Shown here piece by piece: positions 53,696 to 62,578 of a stretch of 64,000 nucleotides of DNA (the first letter of the stretch is position 1; each line of letters starts with the position of its first letter). The DNA is from Roseivirga echinicomitans (GTDB taxonomy: Bacteria > Bacteroidota > Bacteroidia > Cytophagales > Cyclobacteriaceae). The stretch spans positions 232,700-296,699 of the forward strand of contig NZ_LRDB01000002.1 of NCBI RefSeq assembly GCF_001592935.1. Direction: 5' to 3'. The notes beneath the pieces were generated by a model, which ran no database searches, had not been told where the DNA came from, and was given only the letters and a program-made list of their open reading frames with translations. Position numbers and translations under genes: made by a program.

Positions 53696-53804
53696 TCCGA
53701 ATACACAGATGTGTAAAGATACAAGCTGAAACCCAGATATATAGATGTAAAAAACATTTATATATATGTGACGGTTATGCTAAACGTACTTCGGTGAGGC
53801 GGGG

Positions 53805-53812
53805 CAAAGGTA
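53805..53812 (-). promoter_or_regulatory. Bacteroidota -7 promoter element
   Basis: Read on the minus strand the sequence is TACCTTTG, an exact match to the TAnnTTTG -7 box. It lies 110 bases upstream of the barrel-protein start and just after the tRNA terminator. No clear -33 TTTG is visible. Confidence 0.5.
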
Positions 53813-53832
53813 TATATATTACTCTGAAATAT

Positions 53833-53863
53833 AAAATCCTTCAGTAAAATACCGAAGGATTTT
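53833..53863 (-). terminator. Hairpin terminator after tRNA-Arg
   Basis: A 10-bp perfect stem (AAAATCCTTC / GAAGGATTTT) with an 11-base loop starts a few bases beyond the 3' end of the minus-strand tRNA and ends in TTTT. Confidence 0.75.
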
Positions 53864-53867
53864 TAAG

Positions 53868-53941
53868 TGCACCCGGAAGGAGTCGAACCCTCAACCCCCA
53901 GAGCCGAAATCTGGTACTCTATCCAGTTGAGCTACGGGTGC
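53868..53941 (-). tRNA. tRNA-Arg (anticodon TCG)
   Basis: A 74-base cloverleaf can be folded by eye: acceptor arms GCACCCG / CGGGTGC, D arm GCTC...GAGT, anticodon stem CCAGA / TCTGG around loop TTTCGGC (anticodon TCG, arginine CGN codons), and T arm GAGGG-TTCGACT-CCTTC with one G-T pair. The discriminator is A; CCA is not encoded. It lies eight bases after sucC on the same strand and may be processed from that transcript. Confidence 0.95.
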
Positions 53942-53949
53942 CGGATTAT

Positions 53950-55161
53950 TTATCCTAAAACTTCTTGAACTTTAGCTGCTGCGTCTTTCAAAAGAATGGC
54001 AGAATGAACCGCCAAACCACTTTCGTCAATGATTTTGGCACCTTCTTCAGCATTAGTTCCTTGTAATCGTACAATGATTGGAATACTGATATTACCGATT
54101 TTTTTGTAGGCTTCTACAACACCGTTAGCAACTCTGTCGCATCGAACAATCCCACCAAAAATGTTAATTAATATCGCTTTAACATTAGGGTCTTGAAGGA
54201 TTATTCTGAAACCTGCTTCAACTGTTTCTGCATTTGCTGATCCTCCCACGTCTAAAAAGTTTGCAGGTTCTCCACCTGAAAGCTTAATAATGTCCATGGT
54301 GGCCATGGCTAAACCAGCACCATTCACCATACAGCCAACGTTGCCATCTAGTTTCACATAGCTTAAGCCAAATTTACCAGCTTCTACTTCTGCCGGATCT
54401 TCTTCTGTAACATCTCTTAATGCCAATAGGTCTGGGTGACGCATTAGAGCATTGTCATCCAAGTTTACTTTTGCATCTACGGCAAGTATTTTATTATCTG
54501 AAGTCTTTAAAACTGGGTTGATTTCAAACATGGAAGAGTCTGAGCTCTCATATGCTTTGTATAAAGAGAAAATGAATTTAACCATTTCCTTAAATGCATT
54601 ACCTTCTAAGCCTAGTTTGAAAGCCACCTTTCTAGCTTGGAAACCTTGAAGTCCAACTTTTGGGTCGATCCATTCTTTAATGATTTTCTCTGGACTATTT
54701 TCAGCAACTTCTTCAATGTCCATACCACCCTCGGTAGAAGCCATAATTACATTGCAGCCTTTTGCTCTATCTAATAAAATTCCCATGTAGTATTCCTTCG
54801 GCGCTGAGTCCCCAGGGTAATACACGTCTTGAGCGATAAGTACTTTATTTACTTTCTTTCCAGCAGGACCAGTTTGATGAGTAACAAGAGTGCCTCCTAA
54901 GATGGCTCCTGCTATGGTAGGTACTGTGTCCAAACTTTTGGCCAAAACTACTCCGTGAGATCCCGTTTCGTTTACTGTACCTTTTCCACGACCACCAGCA
55001 TGGATTTGAGCTTTTATAACATACCAAGATGTTCCTGTTTCAGCATTCAGTTTTTTTGCCGCTTCTAAAGCCTCATCAGCTGTTGACGCAACAATGCCTT
55101 CCTGAATTTTTACTCCATGTTTTTTTAGTAGTTCTTTTGCTTGATATTCGTGGATGTTCAT
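53950..55161 (-). CDS. sucC: Succinyl-CoA ligase, beta subunit
   Basis: TCA-cycle enzyme subunit coupling succinyl-CoA cleavage to ADP or GDP phosphorylation. The 403-residue protein has the ATP-grasp start NIHEYQAKELLKKHG, GGRGKG, the nucleotide-binding EINPVLKT (about residue 212), and the CoA-ligase end with DVGGSANAE and NIFGGIVRCD. The alpha subunit gene (sucD) is not adjacent. Upstream on the minus strand CTTG and TAGTTTCG about 20 bases apart may be its promoter. A tRNA gene follows directly. Confidence 0.96.
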   Translation of the reverse strand: MNIHEYQAKELLKKHGVKIQEGIVASTADEALEAAKKLNAETGTSWYVIKAQIHAGGRGKGTVNETGSHGVVLAKSLDTVPTIAGAILGGTLVTHQTGPAGKKVNKVLIAQDVYYPGDSAPKEYYMGILLDRAKGCNVIMASTEGGMDIEEVAENSPEKIIKEWIDPKVGLQGFQARKVAFKLGLEGNAFKEMVKFIFSLYKAYESSDSSMFEINPVLKTSDNKILAVDAKVNLDDNALMRHPDLLALRDVTEEDPAEVEAGKFGLSYVKLDGNVGCMVNGAGLAMATMDIIKLSGGEPANFLDVGGSANAETVEAGFRIILQDPNVKAILINIFGGIVRCDRVANGVVEAYKKIGNISIPIIVRLQGTNAEEGAKIIDESGLAVHSAILLKDAAAKVQEVLG

Positions 55162-55262
55162 GTGTCAAAATTTTTGCACGAAACTACACCTTTGACCTTA
55201 ATATAACAAGGAAAATAGAAGGCGTTCTTTTCAGTTGTACATGATCATTCACATGATTTTAC

Positions 55263-55270
55263 TATGTTTG
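55263..55270 (+). promoter_or_regulatory. Bacteroidota -7 promoter element
   Basis: TATGTTTG matches TAnnTTTG exactly and lies 16 bases before the ATG of the LolD-like gene; a TTG 25 bases further upstream is a possible, slightly distant -33 box. Confidence 0.5.
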
Positions 55271-55285
55271 GTTCGATAAGTAACT

Positions 55286-55948
55286 ATGGAGATTTTAAAG
55301 GCGGAAAGTGTAAGGAAGTCATATGGTGATCTGGAAGTGCTCAAAGGCATTCACCTGACTGTTCAAAAAGGGGAGGTGCTGTCGATTGTGGGGGAGTCTG
55401 GAGCGGGGAAGAGTACATTGCTCCATATTTTAGGAACATTGGATTTGGCAGATACTGGCGGTGTAATCATCAACGGTAGATCGGTTGAAGAAATGAATCC
55501 TAAGCAATTGGCTCATTTTAGAAATAAAGAGATTGGCTTTATTTTTCAGTTCCATAATCTTTTACCAGAATTTACTGCATTGGAAAATGTGTGTCTACCA
55601 GCACTAATTTCTAATTCAAATGAGAAGGAGGTATTCAAAAAAGGTGAAAAACTTTTGAACAAACTTGGTCTTTTATCTAGAATGGATCATAAACCTTCTG
55701 AACTTTCAGGCGGGGAGCAGCAAAGGGTGGCTGTGGCGAGATCACTTATAAATGATCCAAGCCTTGTTTTTGCTGACGAACCAAGTGGTAACCTAGATTC
55801 TAAAACAGCGGAAGATTTACATCGCTTGTTTTTTGACCTTAGAGATGAACTCAATCAAACCTTTGTGATTGTAACACATAACCAATCACTGGCTGCTATG
55901 ACTGATCGCAAGATTGAAATCAGGGATGGAGTGATCGTTAGTGAATAA
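55286..55948 (+). CDS. LolD-like ABC transporter ATPase
   Basis: A 220-residue ABC ATPase of the LolD/MacB (FtsE-like) group: Walker [10 protein letters not shown] (about residues 37-45), Q-loop [16 protein letters not shown], signature LSGGEQQRV, Walker [13 protein letters not shown] and H-loop VTHN. The [12 protein letters not shown] form is typical of LolD, which powers lipoprotein release from the inner membrane. No permease gene is adjacent; in many Bacteroidota the LolCE partner lies elsewhere. It ends three bases before the convergent barrel-protein gene. Confidence 0.9.
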   Translation: MEILKAESVRKSYGDLEVLKGIHLTVQKGEVLSIVGESGAGKSTLLHILGTLDLADTGGVIINGRSVEEMNPKQLAHFRNKEIGFIFQFHNLLPEFTALENVCLPALISNSNEKEVFKKGEKLLNKLGLLSRMDHKPSELSGGEQQRVAVARSLINDPSLVFADEPSGNLDSKTAEDLHRLFFDLRDELNQTFVIVTHNQSLAAMTDRKIEIRDGVIVSE

Positions 55949-55951
55949 AAC

Positions 55952-56806
55952 TTATCTGGTTTTCTTAACAACTCTACAACGAATAGAAGACTTGCCATAT
56001 AATGACTTTGGTAAATAATACCCAAATCTGAAACCAAATCTGAGGTAGGCATCATTAGTCCCTACCCCACGTGCATCGCCAGCTGCTGCGGGAGTTAAAC
56101 CAAGTTCTATACGTCTATCGGATAGCTGTGCTGCCACAGGGTCTGCAAATGAAGAAGGATCTCTGTAATTCGCACTAACATCATCCAAATATTTGGTTAG
56201 TGCTGCAGTGTATTGCATTTCAACTTGAAGATCAATATTTCTGTTGATGAATATATTTACACCCATCCCTACTGGAACTATAAGGGCTAAGGTACCATAC
56301 TCAATACCTTCTAGTCGCATTGGGCGCAATTCGTAGTCTGTTCCTGCCAAGGTAGCTTTAGGCTTGTTTGTGGTAACTCCTAAACCCAAATGAAAATAGG
56401 GGTTAGCAAAAGCCCTGTCTTTATAGCCTGAGTAGGGATGGCGGAAAACATAATATAAGGCTTGAGCTGTAAATTCAATATTGGTGGCTTTAAACGATAA
56501 GTTTCGTTGCACTCTTGCCGTTTCAACAGAAAGAGAGTCGGCACCTTTAATAGAATACACTGATAATCCCCCTCTTAAAGCAATGTTGTCAGTGAAGAGG
56601 TGTTCGTACGTCAACGTGGTACTCAATCCTAGTTGCACTTTAGTGTCTGTTGAGAAAGCACTTAACTCTCCGAAATAGGTATTTACACCAAAACCAAAAG
56701 TGGCTTTTGAAATTCTGTCAAAATCGCCAGTCGTGGTGTATTGTTGACCCATGATGCTCTTCGAAACAATAACAAAAAGCAATAACAAAAAGCGTGATTT
56801 AGTCAT
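55952..56806 (-). CDS. Outer-membrane beta-barrel protein (DUF6089-like), copy 2
   Basis: A 284-residue paralogue of the protein at 52790-53695. It has a signal peptide (to about IMGQQ, residue 21), the shared segments RNLSFKATNIEFTAQ, NPYFHLGLGVTTNKPK, LDDVSANY and GDARGVGTNDAYLRF, and alternating strands typical of a small outer-membrane barrel. The C terminus has an extra basic, Cys-containing tail (SSIRCRVVKKTR), so the final barrel strand is not terminal. Function unknown. No clear promoter was seen. Confidence 0.82.
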   Translation of the reverse strand: MTKSRFLLLLFVIVSKSIMGQQYTTTGDFDRISKATFGFGVNTYFGELSAFSTDTKVQLGLSTTLTYEHLFTDNIALRGGLSVYSIKGADSLSVETARVQRNLSFKATNIEFTAQALYYVFRHPYSGYKDRAFANPYFHLGLGVTTNKPKATLAGTDYELRPMRLEGIEYGTLALIVPVGMGVNIFINRNIDLQVEMQYTAALTKYLDDVSANYRDPSSFADPVAAQLSDRRIELGLTPAAAGDARGVGTNDAYLRFGFRFGYYLPKSLYGKSSIRCRVVKKTR

Positions 56807-56866
56807 TCGTTGAAAATTTGTTTGAGGCTTACAGCCATAAAGATATAATTCAAACGCAAAAAAAAG

Positions 56867-57325
56867 CTATGTATTGGAGGATTTCATCTTTTTGAGCATC
56901 ACTTCAATGTGTTTTTTTGCCCCAAACATGTCTTGATACTCAGCCACTACATTATGTTTAGGGTCTAAAAGATAGGTAATTCTCTTCGGGACCTTGATCA
57001 ATGGAATGAGTGCGTCATAAGATTTACAGACCTTTCCTGTGGGGTCCGAAAGTAGTTCAAAAGGAAGATTATGCTCCTTTTTGAACTTCTGGTGGCTGGA
57101 AATGCTGTCCTTACTTATTCCTATAACTGTTACGTCCAAGTCTCTAAAGTCAGAAAATGCATCACGAAATGTGCAGGCCTCTTCTGTGCAACCAGGTGTG
57201 AAATCTTTTGGGTAAAAATAAATAATGCAAGGTTTGCCTTTGAGGTCTAAACTTAATTCGAAAGTTTTTCCTGACGTGCTTTTTAATTTTATTTCTGGTG
57301 CTTTTGAACCAATTTTTAATGCCAT
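56867..57325 (-). CDS. bcp: Thioredoxin-dependent peroxiredoxin (Bcp/PrxQ)
   Basis: A 152-residue peroxiredoxin of the BCP/PrxQ class that reduces peroxides with thioredoxin. The peroxidatic Cys46 and resolving Cys51 are in TPGCTEEACTF, five residues apart as in this class, and the DFTPGC and LSDPTGKVCKSY segments are intact. It is divergent from the EamA gene, with little sequence between them. Identification is secure. Confidence 0.95.
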   Translation of the reverse strand: MALKIGSKAPEIKLKSTSGKTFELSLDLKGKPCIIYFYPKDFTPGCTEEACTFRDAFSDFRDLDVTVIGISKDSISSHQKFKKEHNLPFELLSDPTGKVCKSYDALIPLIKVPKRITYLLDPKHNVVAEYQDMFGAKKHIEVMLKKMKSSNT

Positions 57326-57337
57326 GCTTTATGTTTG
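57302..57337 (+). promoter_or_regulatory. Putative promoter of the EamA-phzF pair
   Basis: TTTTG (57302-57306) and an exact TAnnTTTG box, TATGTTTG (57330-57337), lie 23 bases apart on the plus strand. They overlap the start of the divergent peroxiredoxin gene and place the transcript start near 57344, which rules out the in-frame start at 57335. Confidence 0.55.
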
Positions 57338-57376
57338 TTAATTAATTTTTTTGATGGGAATATCGCAACTTCGAGC

Positions 57377-58225
57377 ATGGTTTCAAAAGGGGTAAAATAC
57401 ATGCTCTTGTCTACATTCATTTTTGCAGTAATGAATGTGCTGATTAAATATGTGCCCAACATACCTGCCATTGAAATCATTTTGTTTCGCTCAATTGTTT
57501 CATTTTTAATGTCGGGCATCGCGTTAAAAGCCCAAAGGGTTCCGCTATTTGGGACAAATAAGAAAATACTCCTGTTCAGAGGCCTTGCTGGAGCACTTGC
57601 GCTGATGATGTTTTTCACCACCCTACAAGAAATACCTTTGGCAAGTGCGGTTACCCTCATGTTTTTAGGGCCAATTTTTACGGCTATTTTGGGAATGTGG
57701 ATTGTAAAGGAGAAGGTGGCTTGGCTGCAATGGGTTTTCTTCGGCCTTTCTTTCGGTGGCATTCTAATGATCAAGGGCTTCGATGCACGGGTTTCTCCAG
57801 AGATGGCCTTGCTGGGAGTAGGGGCGGCCTTCTTTTCAGGAATTGCCTATAATATGATTCGGAAATTGAAAACCTCAGAACATCCATTGGTGATCATATT
57901 TTACTTCCCCTTAGTTACGCTACCCATCGTTGGAATTTATTCTGCCTTCCATTGGGTTTGGCCAGTAGGCATTGAATGGTTGGTGCTTTTGGCTATTGGC
58001 GTTTTGACCCAAGTAGCTCAGTATTTTATGACCAAATCCTATCAGTCTGAAGAACTTTCCAAAGTGGCAAACCTTAACTTTATCGGGATTATTTACGCAT
58101 TGGGTTTTGGCTACGTTTTGTTCGAAGAAACTTTCAACCTTCTTACCTATTTGGGAATGACTCTAGTCATGGTAGGTGTAGTTTTGAATGTAGTGTATAA
58201 GCAAAAAAAACGAAAAGCTGTATGA
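57377..58225 (+). CDS. EamA-family transporter (DMT superfamily)
   Basis: A 282-residue inner-membrane permease with ten hydrophobic helices in two EamA repeats. The first repeat starts at KGVKYMLLSTFIFAVMN; the second around GVGAAFFSGIAYNMIRKL. Family members export amino acids, nucleosides or other metabolites; the substrate is unknown. ATG 57377 is chosen because an upstream in-frame start at 57335 falls inside the likely -7 box. The stop overlaps the PhzF-like start by four bases. Confidence 0.88.
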   Translation: MVSKGVKYMLLSTFIFAVMNVLIKYVPNIPAIEIILFRSIVSFLMSGIALKAQRVPLFGTNKKILLFRGLAGALALMMFFTTLQEIPLASAVTLMFLGPIFTAILGMWIVKEKVAWLQWVFFGLSFGGILMIKGFDARVSPEMALLGVGAAFFSGIAYNMIRKLKTSEHPLVIIFYFPLVTLPIVGIYSAFHWVWPVGIEWLVLLAIGVLTQVAQYFMTKSYQSEELSKVANLNFIGIIYALGFGYVLFEETFNLLTYLGMTLVMVGVVLNVVYKQKKRKAV

Positions 58226-59031
58226 AAGTATATCAAGTAGATTCTTTTACTAAAGAGATTTTTAAAGGCAATCCAGCTGCTGTTGCGATTGTGGATGTAA
58301 CACTTTCGGATGAAATGATGCAGCAGATAGCGGTGGAAATGAATTTGTCTGAGACGGCTTTCGTCATGATAAGTGACGGCTATTGCGATTTGAGGTGGTT
58401 TACTCCAGCCACTGAAGTTCCTCTTTGCGGCCATGCAACTTTGGCTTCGGCCTTTGCACTTTGGCAGGGTGGACATTGGCCAAAGGACAAAACCATTGAG
58501 TTTAGAACGTTAAGTGGCTCGTTGTTTACTTCATTAGACTCAAGTGGTTTAATTACTATGGATTTCCCAGCAAACTATGCTACAACTGCCGAAGGCTTTG
58601 ATACAACACAACTACAAAATGATTTTGGGTTCCCTATTAAGGAAGTCCTCAATTACCCCGCAGAATTGATTTTAATTTTTGAATCGGAAGAAGCCGTACT
58701 TTCAGCGAATCCTGATGATGCCATTATTGCTGAGCAAGCAGAAAACGGTGTCATTATCTCCGCCTTGTCAAAAGGTGAGAAATACGATTTTGTCAGCCGA
58801 TACTTTGCACCGAACTTAGGGATTAAGGAAGATCCTGTCACTGGTTTTATGCATACCATTTTAACGCCTTACTGGGCAGGTGAAACTGGAAAAGCCACTT
58901 TCAAAGCCTTTCAAGCTTCGGCTAGAACGGGCGAAATGCAAACAGAATTGAAAGGAAATCGCGTAATTCTGAAAGGAAATGCAGTAATGGTTTTCGAAAC
59001 GGAATTTGAACTACCTTCTACCTTACAATAA
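58222..59031 (+). CDS. PhzF-family isomerase
   Basis: A 269-residue protein of the PhzF/diaminopimelate-epimerase fold. The N-terminal KVYQVDSFTKEIFKGNPAAV, the catalytic glutamate in LSETAF (about residue 45), the EVPLCGHATLAS loop (about 72-83) and the second-half EDPVTGFMHT are typical. No phenazine genes are nearby, so the substrate is unknown; family members isomerise diverse acids. It is coupled to the EamA gene and overlaps the convergent next gene by 14 bases. Confidence 0.9.
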   Translation: MKVYQVDSFTKEIFKGNPAAVAIVDVTLSDEMMQQIAVEMNLSETAFVMISDGYCDLRWFTPATEVPLCGHATLASAFALWQGGHWPKDKTIEFRTLSGSLFTSLDSSGLITMDFPANYATTAEGFDTTQLQNDFGFPIKEVLNYPAELILIFESEEAVLSANPDDAIIAEQAENGVIISALSKGEKYDFVSRYFAPNLGIKEDPVTGFMHTILTPYWAGETGKATFKAFQASARTGEMQTELKGNRVILKGNAVMVFETEFELPSTLQ

Positions 59032-59935
59032 AAGTGGTTCTGCCTATTTCGTAAGTGTCTGAAAGGATTACGATTTTATATTCGCCTTCATCAAACTCAG
59101 AACCTTTGTCGTAAACGAAAGCCATTTCTTGCTTAGAGTTATCAAAAAGGATTTCCTGACGGGCAGTAAATGTTTGCTCACGCCCATCCACCGTAAATGA
59201 ACCAGAACCTCTAGCGATATCAAAAACAACATTACCAGCAGGGTCTACCAGCTGGATCATGATTTTATGACCTGCAACTGGCGCTACAGGGTTGTCTGCT
59301 AGATTGAACGTCACCTTGATCTTCTCAGCCTGACGACTTCTAAAATCACCTTCACGTTCTTTTCCTCTAGCGTTGATGTTAAATATTTTTACATTTTCTG
59401 CCTTCAGTTTTGCTGCTAAAGAAATTTGCTGCTTTAACTCTTGCTGAGTTTCTGTGGCTTTACGAATCGTGCTATTCAATTCGTTTTTTTCGGTTTTCAA
59501 GTCAATATTCTCTTCCACCAATTTGGTGTTGATCACTTTTAACGCTGCGATCTCGTCATCTTTGGCCAAAAGCAATTCCTCATAACCACCCACTTTTCTA
59601 TCCAATCGTTGAATGATGGCTTTATTGGCCACTCTAGTTCTTTGTAATTGATCACGTTGCGCTGTAATGGAGTCCTTCAAGGTCACCAATGAGTCTATAT
59701 TTCCACCCAACTTGGCTATTTCTGAAATGCGGTTGCTTAGTTGACCGCTAATGCTATCCAACTTAGTGGTAAGCGTAATTTTGGTGGCGTCAAATTCAGC
59801 TTGAAGCGCATTGTTGCTTTCATTGTCCGTATAGATCTTGAATCCAGCACCTGCCACAATGATAATTAGTGCCACAATCAATACAATTCTAATTTTATCT
59901 GGGCTTCCGCCTTTCTTCTTTGCTACTTCACTCAT
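59018..59935 (-). CDS. Single-pass membrane coiled-coil protein of unknown function
   Basis: A 305-residue protein with a short cytoplasmic N terminus, one membrane helix (about residues 16-34, IRIVLIVALIIIVAGAG), a long coiled coil (about 40-180) rich in Leu/Glu/Lys heptads, and a C-terminal beta domain of about 110 residues. The last domain contains KVTFNLADNPVAPVAG, VDPAGNVVFD and the ending DTYEIGRTTFIVR, resembling small Ig-like folds. The layout suggests a membrane-anchored periplasmic scaffold. I do not recognise a named family. Confidence 0.75.
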   Translation of the reverse strand: MSEVAKKKGGSPDKIRIVLIVALIIIVAGAGFKIYTDNESNNALQAEFDATKITLTTKLDSISGQLSNRISEIAKLGGNIDSLVTLKDSITAQRDQLQRTRVANKAIIQRLDRKVGGYEELLLAKDDEIAALKVINTKLVEENIDLKTEKNELNSTIRKATETQQELKQQISLAAKLKAENVKIFNINARGKEREGDFRSRQAEKIKVTFNLADNPVAPVAGHKIMIQLVDPAGNVVFDIARGSGSFTVDGREQTFTARQEILFDNSKQEMAFVYDKGSEFDEGEYKIVILSDTYEIGRTTFIVR

Positions 59936-60039
59936 TCCGATGAACCTCTGTTAATAAATTTTAAACGCCTTTTCGGTTAAATATTGGGCGAATTACTTAA
60001 ATCTTTTTTAAATATGCCAACCCATTGAAAACGACTAGC

Positions 60040-60627
60040 ATGATTGAATCTTTAAACGAGAATTATTGGACACAAAGGTATGAGAATAATCAGACTGGTT
60101 GGGATATAGGCCATGTTTCTACGCCCATCAAAGATTATATTGATCAGCTAAGGAATAAGGATATTAATATTCTGATTCCTGGGGCGGGAAACGCCTATGA
60201 AGCAGAATATTTATGGAAGCAGGGTTTTAAAAATGTTTGGGTGATTGATCTTTCAAAAACCCCTTTGGACAATCTTCAATCTAGAATTCCTGATTTCCCC
60301 GCTTCACAATTGATTCACGGTGATTTTTTCGAGCATCAAGCCCAATATGATTTGATTATTGAACAGACATTTTTTTGTGCACTCAATCCCACAATGCGAA
60401 CGGACTGTGTGGCTAAAATGCATGAGCTTTTAGTGGATGGTGGTAAGTTAGTAGGCCTCATGTTTAAGATTCCACTAAATGCAACGCACCCTCCTTTTGG
60501 TGGGAATGAAGAGGAGTACAGGTCTATTTTCTCCCCTTATTTCAAGATTGAAATCATGGAAGAAGCTTATAACTCCATTCCTCCTAGAAGTACAAATGAG
60601 CTTTTCGTGAAGATGATAAAGGCCTGA
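60040..60627 (+). CDS. TPMT-like SAM-dependent methyltransferase
   Basis: A 195-residue methyltransferase of the thiopurine S-methyltransferase-like family: WTQRYENNQTGWDIGHVS at the N terminus, motif I ILIPGAGNAYEAEYLW (about residues 44-59), acidic strand-2 end VIDLSKTPLD, and IIEQTFFCAL. The typical substrates of bacterial members are selenium, tellurium or sulfur nucleophiles, but this cannot be tested here. ATG 60040 (MIESLNENYW) is preferred over a TTG five codons upstream. It converges on the next gene with a two-base gap. Confidence 0.85.
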   Translation: MIESLNENYWTQRYENNQTGWDIGHVSTPIKDYIDQLRNKDINILIPGAGNAYEAEYLWKQGFKNVWVIDLSKTPLDNLQSRIPDFPASQLIHGDFFEHQAQYDLIIEQTFFCALNPTMRTDCVAKMHELLVDGGKLVGLMFKIPLNATHPPFGGNEEEYRSIFSPYFKIEIMEEAYNSIPPRSTNELFVKMIKA

Positions 60628-60629
60628 TT

Positions 60630-61748
60630 CTAAAAATTGATCTTATACTGAACAATTGTTGGGTTTTCTTCTTCTCCAGCATCTGATACTGATCTCGATT
60701 CTAAGGTGTTGACACTATAGAAATAACCATCTCGGGCGAATTGAGCTGGGCCAAAGCGATGCTTTTCTTTAAAGCGATTCATTGTTAAGCTTAAACTCTT
60801 GTCAGTGTTTTTATTGAAAATAGTCCAAACGGATTCTATAGTCTCAGGGTCGATTTTCGAGGTTCTTTCCCAAGAGAAAGTGAGCAGTTTATTGCTTTCG
60901 AAGAGGTTGCCAGACACTATGTAATAGTCGCCAGTGATTAAGGCCTGACGCAAATCCATGGGGTCTTTTCTTTTAATATCGGATGGAATACCATGCCCAT
61001 TAAAGTCAATGGAATAAATGGGTTTGATTTCATTTTCGGTTACCACGTATATGCTGTCGTGCATGGATTGCATATAGAGTAATCGTTTATTTGAAAACGT
61101 TAAACTGTTGAAGATTTTTACATAATCTGTTGAGCCATATTCCGATACTCCGCTTAAAAATGTACTGTCATTGCTTTTGTTAGCAACCTGTAAAAATTCT
61201 TTCCTCTCAGTGGGATCATTCTGTCTGCCATCCATATGGAAAACAAACCTGTCTTTGTTCAGCGAAGCAAAATCGGAAATCTGTCCGTTGATTTTATGCT
61301 GGTTTTTGAAGTCCCCGTCTAAGCTGTAATTCAACATTCTCCGTTGCCGAACATCCAAAATGTTGATTTCATCTGAAAACTGATTAATGTTAAAATCGAA
61401 AGGGAGATAGAACTGCCCTTCGGCTTCACCAATGGAATGGATGCGCCTCAGAATCTTTCCTTCCAAATTAAAAATGTAGAGAGATTTGGTGACTCTAATA
61501 TCAAGCACGTAAATCTTCCCTTTATGGATGATGACCTTATCAATTGGTCCAAGAGTGGAGCTGTCTGTCAATTCTAACTTGATTTCACTTCTATCAGTGA
61601 TCAAATTATCATCAATGTCTTTGGTGACTTCTTCGATAGAAATGACCTGTAAAGCGTCATCAGATTTAACTGTCCTTTTTGTAGAACAAGCAGAAATTAA
61701 GACAAATAGAAAGCCAACTAGAATGTATCTCACGGATTTGGAATTCAA
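60630..61748 (-). CDS. 6-bladed beta-propeller lipoprotein
   Basis: A 372-residue lipoprotein of the 6-bladed beta-propeller family common in Bacteroidota. The signal peptide RYILVGFLFVLISAC ends in a lipobox at Cys21, and repeated strands (VIIHKGKIYVLDIRVTKSLY, FNLEGKILRRIHSIGEAEGQF) mark the blades. The start is uncertain: TTG at the listed end, or GTG 15 bases further in (VRYILVG). No ATG in this frame is available. The family has no known enzymatic role; surface binding is likely. Confidence 0.8.
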   Translation of the reverse strand: MNSKSVRYILVGFLFVLISACSTKRTVKSDDALQVISIEEVTKDIDDNLITDRSEIKLELTDSSTLGPIDKVIIHKGKIYVLDIRVTKSLYIFNLEGKILRRIHSIGEAEGQFYLPFDFNINQFSDEINILDVRQRRMLNYSLDGDFKNQHKINGQISDFASLNKDRFVFHMDGRQNDPTERKEFLQVANKSNDSTFLSGVSEYGSTDYVKIFNSLTFSNKRLLYMQSMHDSIYVVTENEIKPIYSIDFNGHGIPSDIKRKDPMDLRQALITGDYYIVSGNLFESNKLLTFSWERTSKIDPETIESVWTIFNKNTDKSLSLTMNRFKEKHRFGPAQFARDGYFYSVNTLESRSVSDAGEEENPTIVQYKINF

Positions 61749-61799
61749 ATTGATCCATGAATTTACAGAATTGAAACCTATAAACTATGTTTTTAGTCG

Positions 61800-62573
61800 T
61801 TAGAATTCTAGAATATAATTCTCTTTCATTAAATCAGGCTGAAGGAAGAGGATTCCTGCTTCGAATAGGTCGATGGAAAGGGAGACTTTAGGATGTTTTT
61901 TGAGCACTTTCCAAGCATCGTTCATTTCTTTAGACCAATGAATATCGTCTAAAATGATCATGCCCGATGTTGTTATTTTAGGTAAAAGCAGTTCAAAGTA
62001 TCGAAGTGTAGGTTCGTATCTGTGGTTGGCATCAATGTAGGCCAAATTAATATGAGGAGCGTTTTCAATCCACTGAGGGAGAGTGTTATCAATATTTCCT
62101 TCAATCAATTGGTAATTAGAGCAGTTCAGCTCACTTAAGTTTTGCTTCGCCAAATTGGCGATGGACGTACTTCCTTCAAAAGTAAAAAGTTGAACATCTT
62201 CTTTTGCAGAAGCCATATAGGCGGAATTCAAACCTAACGAAGTACCCAATTCTACAATGTGCGTATAATCGAAATGGGTGATGATTCGATTGAGCAATCT
62301 TGAAAAGCGAGCAGGAGTTGAGGCGTGTTTGGCGATCTGACTTACTTTACGCGAATCGGAATTACTGATGCGAGAACCTGCCCCCAAATCTTCTATTAAA
62401 ATTTCTTCATCGTTTTGAAGTAGGCTTTTTCTTAAGACTTCGATTTCCTCAAAGCCTATTTTATTGTCTTTTTTAACAACCTCGGTATAGAAAGGGTAGA
62501 GGAATGGCGAGTGCAACGAATGTTCGTTCATGGCCAAAAGCCAGTACTTAATATAAGCCAGAATTTGGTACAA
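61800..62573 (-). CDS. O-methyltransferase-like SAM-dependent enzyme
   Basis: A 257-residue protein whose central part is a class I methyltransferase of the methyltransferase-24 type: motif I HIVELGTSLGLNSAYM (about residues 107-122), FTFEGSTSIANLAKQN, and NLAYIDANHRYEPTLRYFELLLP, the characteristic DANH loop. IILDDIHWSKEMNDAW follows. The N-terminal 90 residues are helical. Substrate unknown. It ends about 50 bases before the lipoprotein gene and begins five bases after apaG on the same strand. Confidence 0.85.
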   Translation of the reverse strand: MYQILAYIKYWLLAMNEHSLHSPFLYPFYTEVVKKDNKIGFEEIEVLRKSLLQNDEEILIEDLGAGSRISNSDSRKVSQIAKHASTPARFSRLLNRIITHFDYTHIVELGTSLGLNSAYMASAKEDVQLFTFEGSTSIANLAKQNLSELNCSNYQLIEGNIDNTLPQWIENAPHINLAYIDANHRYEPTLRYFELLLPKITTSGMIILDDIHWSKEMNDAWKVLKKHPKVSLSIDLFEAGILFLQPDLMKENYILEF

Positions 62574-62578
62574 GGGGA

